Shown here in pieces: positions 28,660-30,211 of a DNA stretch of 30,211 nucleotides. The notes beneath the pieces are model-generated. The model was not told the DNA's origin. It worked only from the letters and a program-made list of their open reading frames with translations, and did no database searches. The DNA is from CAYFJO01 sp964343305 (lineage in GTDB: Bacteria > Planctomycetota > Planctomycetia > Pirellulales > Pirellulaceae), in NCBI GenBank assembly GCA_964343305.1, contig CAYFJO010000092.1, positions 1 to 30,211 of the forward strand, written 5' to 3'. The position numbers were made by a program, and so were the translations under genes. The first letter of the stretch is position 1; each line of letters opens with the position of its first letter.

Positions 28660-30211
28660 ATGTTTCGCAACTTATTAACCCACCTCTGGCGTCAACTCAC
28701 CCGTGGCTCCACCGAGTCAACAAAACGAAAATCGTCGCACCGAACTTTGCGTCGCATCGAGTCGCTTGAGAAGAGAATTCTGCTGGCGTCCGACTTTGGC
28801 GATGCGCCCCTTCCCTATCCAACCACGTTGGCGGAAAGCGGTGCCGAACACGTGACAGGCGGTTCGTTACAACTGGGTGCGACCATCGATTCTGAAGCAG
28901 ACGGCACGCACTCCGCTGCGGCCGATGCAGACGGCGCGGACGACGACGGTGTCACGTTCGGAACAATTCAAGTCGGTGCTCTCGACGCGACGGTGACGGT
29001 CAACGTGCAAGGCGCGGCGGGCAAGCTGGACGCCTGGATCGATTTCAACGGCGATGGTTCAATGGGCGGACCGGGGGAACAGATCTTTGACAACTTCAGC
29101 GTTTCCACCGGCGACAACGTTTTGATGTTCGACGTGCCCAGTTATGCACTGGCCGGGACGACCTACGCGCGGTTCCGTTTGAGTTCGGCGGGTGACTTGG
29201 GCGTGACGGGCCAGGTGGCCGATGGTGAAGTGGAAGATTACCAGGTCACGATCGTCTCCCCCGCAGCGACCTCTGGCACCTTCGGCGGCCAGAACACGAT
29301 CAGCGCGACCGCCGATGGGGCACGAAGCGTGTTTGCGGCGGACGTGGACGGGGACGGCGACCTCGATGTCATCAGTGCGTCCGACGATGATGACAAGATC
29401 GCCTGGTACGAGAACGATGGCAGTGCGAACTTCACGGCCCACACCATCAACACGGCTGCCGATGGAGCCTTTAGCGTGTTTGCGGCGGACGTGGACGGCG
29501 ATGGTGACACCGACGTGCTCAGCTCGTCAATCAATGACGACAAGATTGCTTGGTACGAGAACGACGGCAGTGAAAACTTCACGGCCCACACCATCAGTAC
29601 CACTGCCGATTTTGCCACTAGCGTGTTTGCGGCGGATGTGGACGGCGATGGCGACACCGACGTGCTCAGTGCGTCCGAATTTGACGACACGATTGCTTGG
29701 TACGAGAACAACGGTAGTGGGAACTTCACGGCCCACACCATCAGCATTACCGCCAATGGGGCCTTTAGCGTGTTTGCGGCGGACGTGGACGGCGACGGCG
29801 ATCTCGACGTCCTAAGCACGTCGGTGTTGGACGACACAATCGCCTGGTATGAGAATGACGGAAGTGAAAACTTCACCACGCACGTCATCACCAATTCCGC
29901 CGATGCCCCTTTTAGCGTGTTTGCGGCGGACGTGGATGACGACGGCGACATCGACGTCCTCAGCGCGTTGCGGAACGATGCCAAGATCGTCTGGTATGAG
30001 AACGACGGCAGCGAAAACTTCACGGCCCATATCATCAGCACAACCGCGCAAGGTGCCGCGAGCGTGTTTGCGGCGGATGTGGACGGCGACGGCGACACCG
30101 ACGTGCTCAGCGCGTCCTTCCAGGACGACAAGATCGCCTGGTATGAGAACGACGGAAGTCAAAACTTCACGGCCCACATCATCAGCACCCTTGCCGATAA
30201 AGCCTTCAGTG
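28660..30211 (+). CDS. Very long surface protein: LEPR-XLL start, GEVEDY domain, FG-GAP/VCBS repeats (partial)
   Basis: Seen: ATG 28660 with GGAAG 5 nt upstream; the frame stays open to the right edge (517 codons). Residues ~34-45 read RRIESLEKRILLAS, the planctomycete LEPR-XLL-type export signal seen at the start of giant secreted proteins. DFGDAPLPYPT (46-56) then leads a GEVEDY domain (~46-200) ending DGEVEDYQVTIV. From residue ~220, FG-GAP/VCBS-like repeats begin, each with FAADVDGDGDTDVLSAS and then KIAWYENDGS-x-NFTAH, a calcium-binding-type DxDxDxD loop. Repeats are exactly 49 residues (147 bp) long; at least six are complete. Inference: a large calcium-stabilised beta-propeller or adhesin-like surface protein. 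Total length and C-terminal anchor are unknown. The 192-bp gap before it holds no other gene. Confidence 0.93.
   Translation, partial: MFRNLLTHLWRQLTRGSTESTKRKSSHRTLRRIESLEKRILLASDFGDAPLPYPTTLAESGAEHVTGGSLQLGATIDSEADGTHSAAADADGADDDGVTFGTIQVGALDATVTVNVQGAAGKLDAWIDFNGDGSMGGPGEQIFDNFSVSTGDNVLMFDVPSYALAGTTYARFRLSSAGDLGVTGQVADGEVEDYQVTIVSPAATSGTFGGQNTISATADGARSVFAADVDGDGDLDVISASDDDDKIAWYENDGSANFTAHTINTAADGAFSVFAADVDGDGDTDVLSSSINDDKIAWYENDGSENFTAHTISTTADFATSVFAADVDGDGDTDVLSASEFDDTIAWYENNGSGNFTAHTISITANGAFSVFAADVDGDGDLDVLSTSVLDDTIAWYENDGSENFTTHVITNSADAPFSVFAADVDDDGDIDVLSALRNDAKIVWYENDGSENFTAHIISTTAQGAASVFAADVDGDGDTDVLSASFQDDKIAWYENDGSQNFTAHIISTLADKAFS
29326..30211 (+). repeat. 147-bp in-frame tandem repeat array (six full units plus a start)
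   Basis: The unit start (AGCGTGTTTGCGGCGGA or a close variant) recurs at 29326, 29473, 29620, 29767, 29914, 30061 and 30208, exactly 147 bp apart each time. Every unit encodes 49 residues around DVDGDGDxDVLSAS and IAWYENDGSxNFTxH. Conserved blocks are nearly identical at DNA level while the linking 20-30 bp vary. The array runs off the right edge. Confidence 0.97.

Noticed and set aside
29238..30131. A 297-codon open frame on the minus strand across the FG-GAP repeats
   Set aside because: It is the mirror of a GC-rich tandem repeat with strong codon bias; it has no start context, and the plus strand has an unmistakable LEPR-XLL/GEVEDY/FG-GAP protein.
29326..30211. CRISPR-like repetitive array
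   Set aside because: The unit is 147 bp, in frame, and encodes FG-GAP/VCBS modules; there are no short repeats with unique spacers.

Overview
The window (about 30 kb, moderate GC) reads as a chromosomal segment of a planctomycete, most likely Pirellulales/Pirellulaceae-like. The evidence is the set of lineage-typical families: DUF1559 prepilin-like proteins, a BIG2/cytochrome/DUF1549/DUF1553 protein beside a DUF1501 protein, PPC-domain secreted proteins, a sulfatase, PQQ-propeller proteins, a 'GCQ' small lipoprotein-like protein, and a giant LEPR-XLL / GEVEDY / FG-GAP repeat protein. No rRNA, tRNA, CRISPR array, phage gene or transposase was seen.

Layout. 1-2.2 kb: a DUF1559 gene running off the left edge and a second, 5'-truncated copy. 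2.2-8.4 kb: a minus-strand pair (DUF1549/DUF1553 haem protein, then PPC-domain protein) divergent from a plus-strand DUF1501 protein; these are typical secreted planctomycete proteins of unknown biochemistry. 8.4-10.5 kb: two overlapping minus-strand genes resembling a split arginine dihydrolase (ArgZ) plus TIGR00300-type ornithine cyclodeaminase, which would give arginine to ornithine to proline. 10.8-14.2 kb: an acidic, Arg/Gly-tract protein and an internally duplicated SurA/parvulin-like membrane-anchored protein. 14.7-19.8 kb: a four-gene minus-strand ABC export/gliding-like operon. 19.9-22.3 kb: an N-sulfoglucosamine-sulfohydrolase-like sulfatase, a small lipoprotein-like protein and a stand-alone RNA polymerase alpha-CTD protein. 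22.5-23.7 kb: a PQQ-propeller protein. 23.9-26.1 kb: a compact cluster of two arrestin-like-fold candidates and a P-loop ATPase. 26.4-28.5 kb: a Cys/Pro-rich exported protein and a DRG/Obg-type TGS GTPase. 28.7 kb to the right edge: the start of a very long surface protein with perfect-period 147-bp repeats.

The gaps between genes are rich in non-coding palindromic repeats: a 75-bp palindrome, two copies of a 135-bp-class MITE-like element (one disrupted by a second, nested element with a 5-bp target duplication), a 361-bp palindromic element with 23-bp terminal inverted repeats beside the relic of an SDR gene, and a 30-bp-arm inverted repeat that forms the last codons of the P-loop ATPase gene. 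Several lie directly behind stop codons or between convergent genes.

Most notable for follow-up: the split, order-reversed arginine dihydrolase/ornithine cyclodeaminase pair; the alpha-CTD-only protein that keeps the DNA-contact residues; the three-gene membrane/arrestin-like/ATPase cluster; and the nested small mobile elements. All functions are inferred from sequence reading only; no database search was run.
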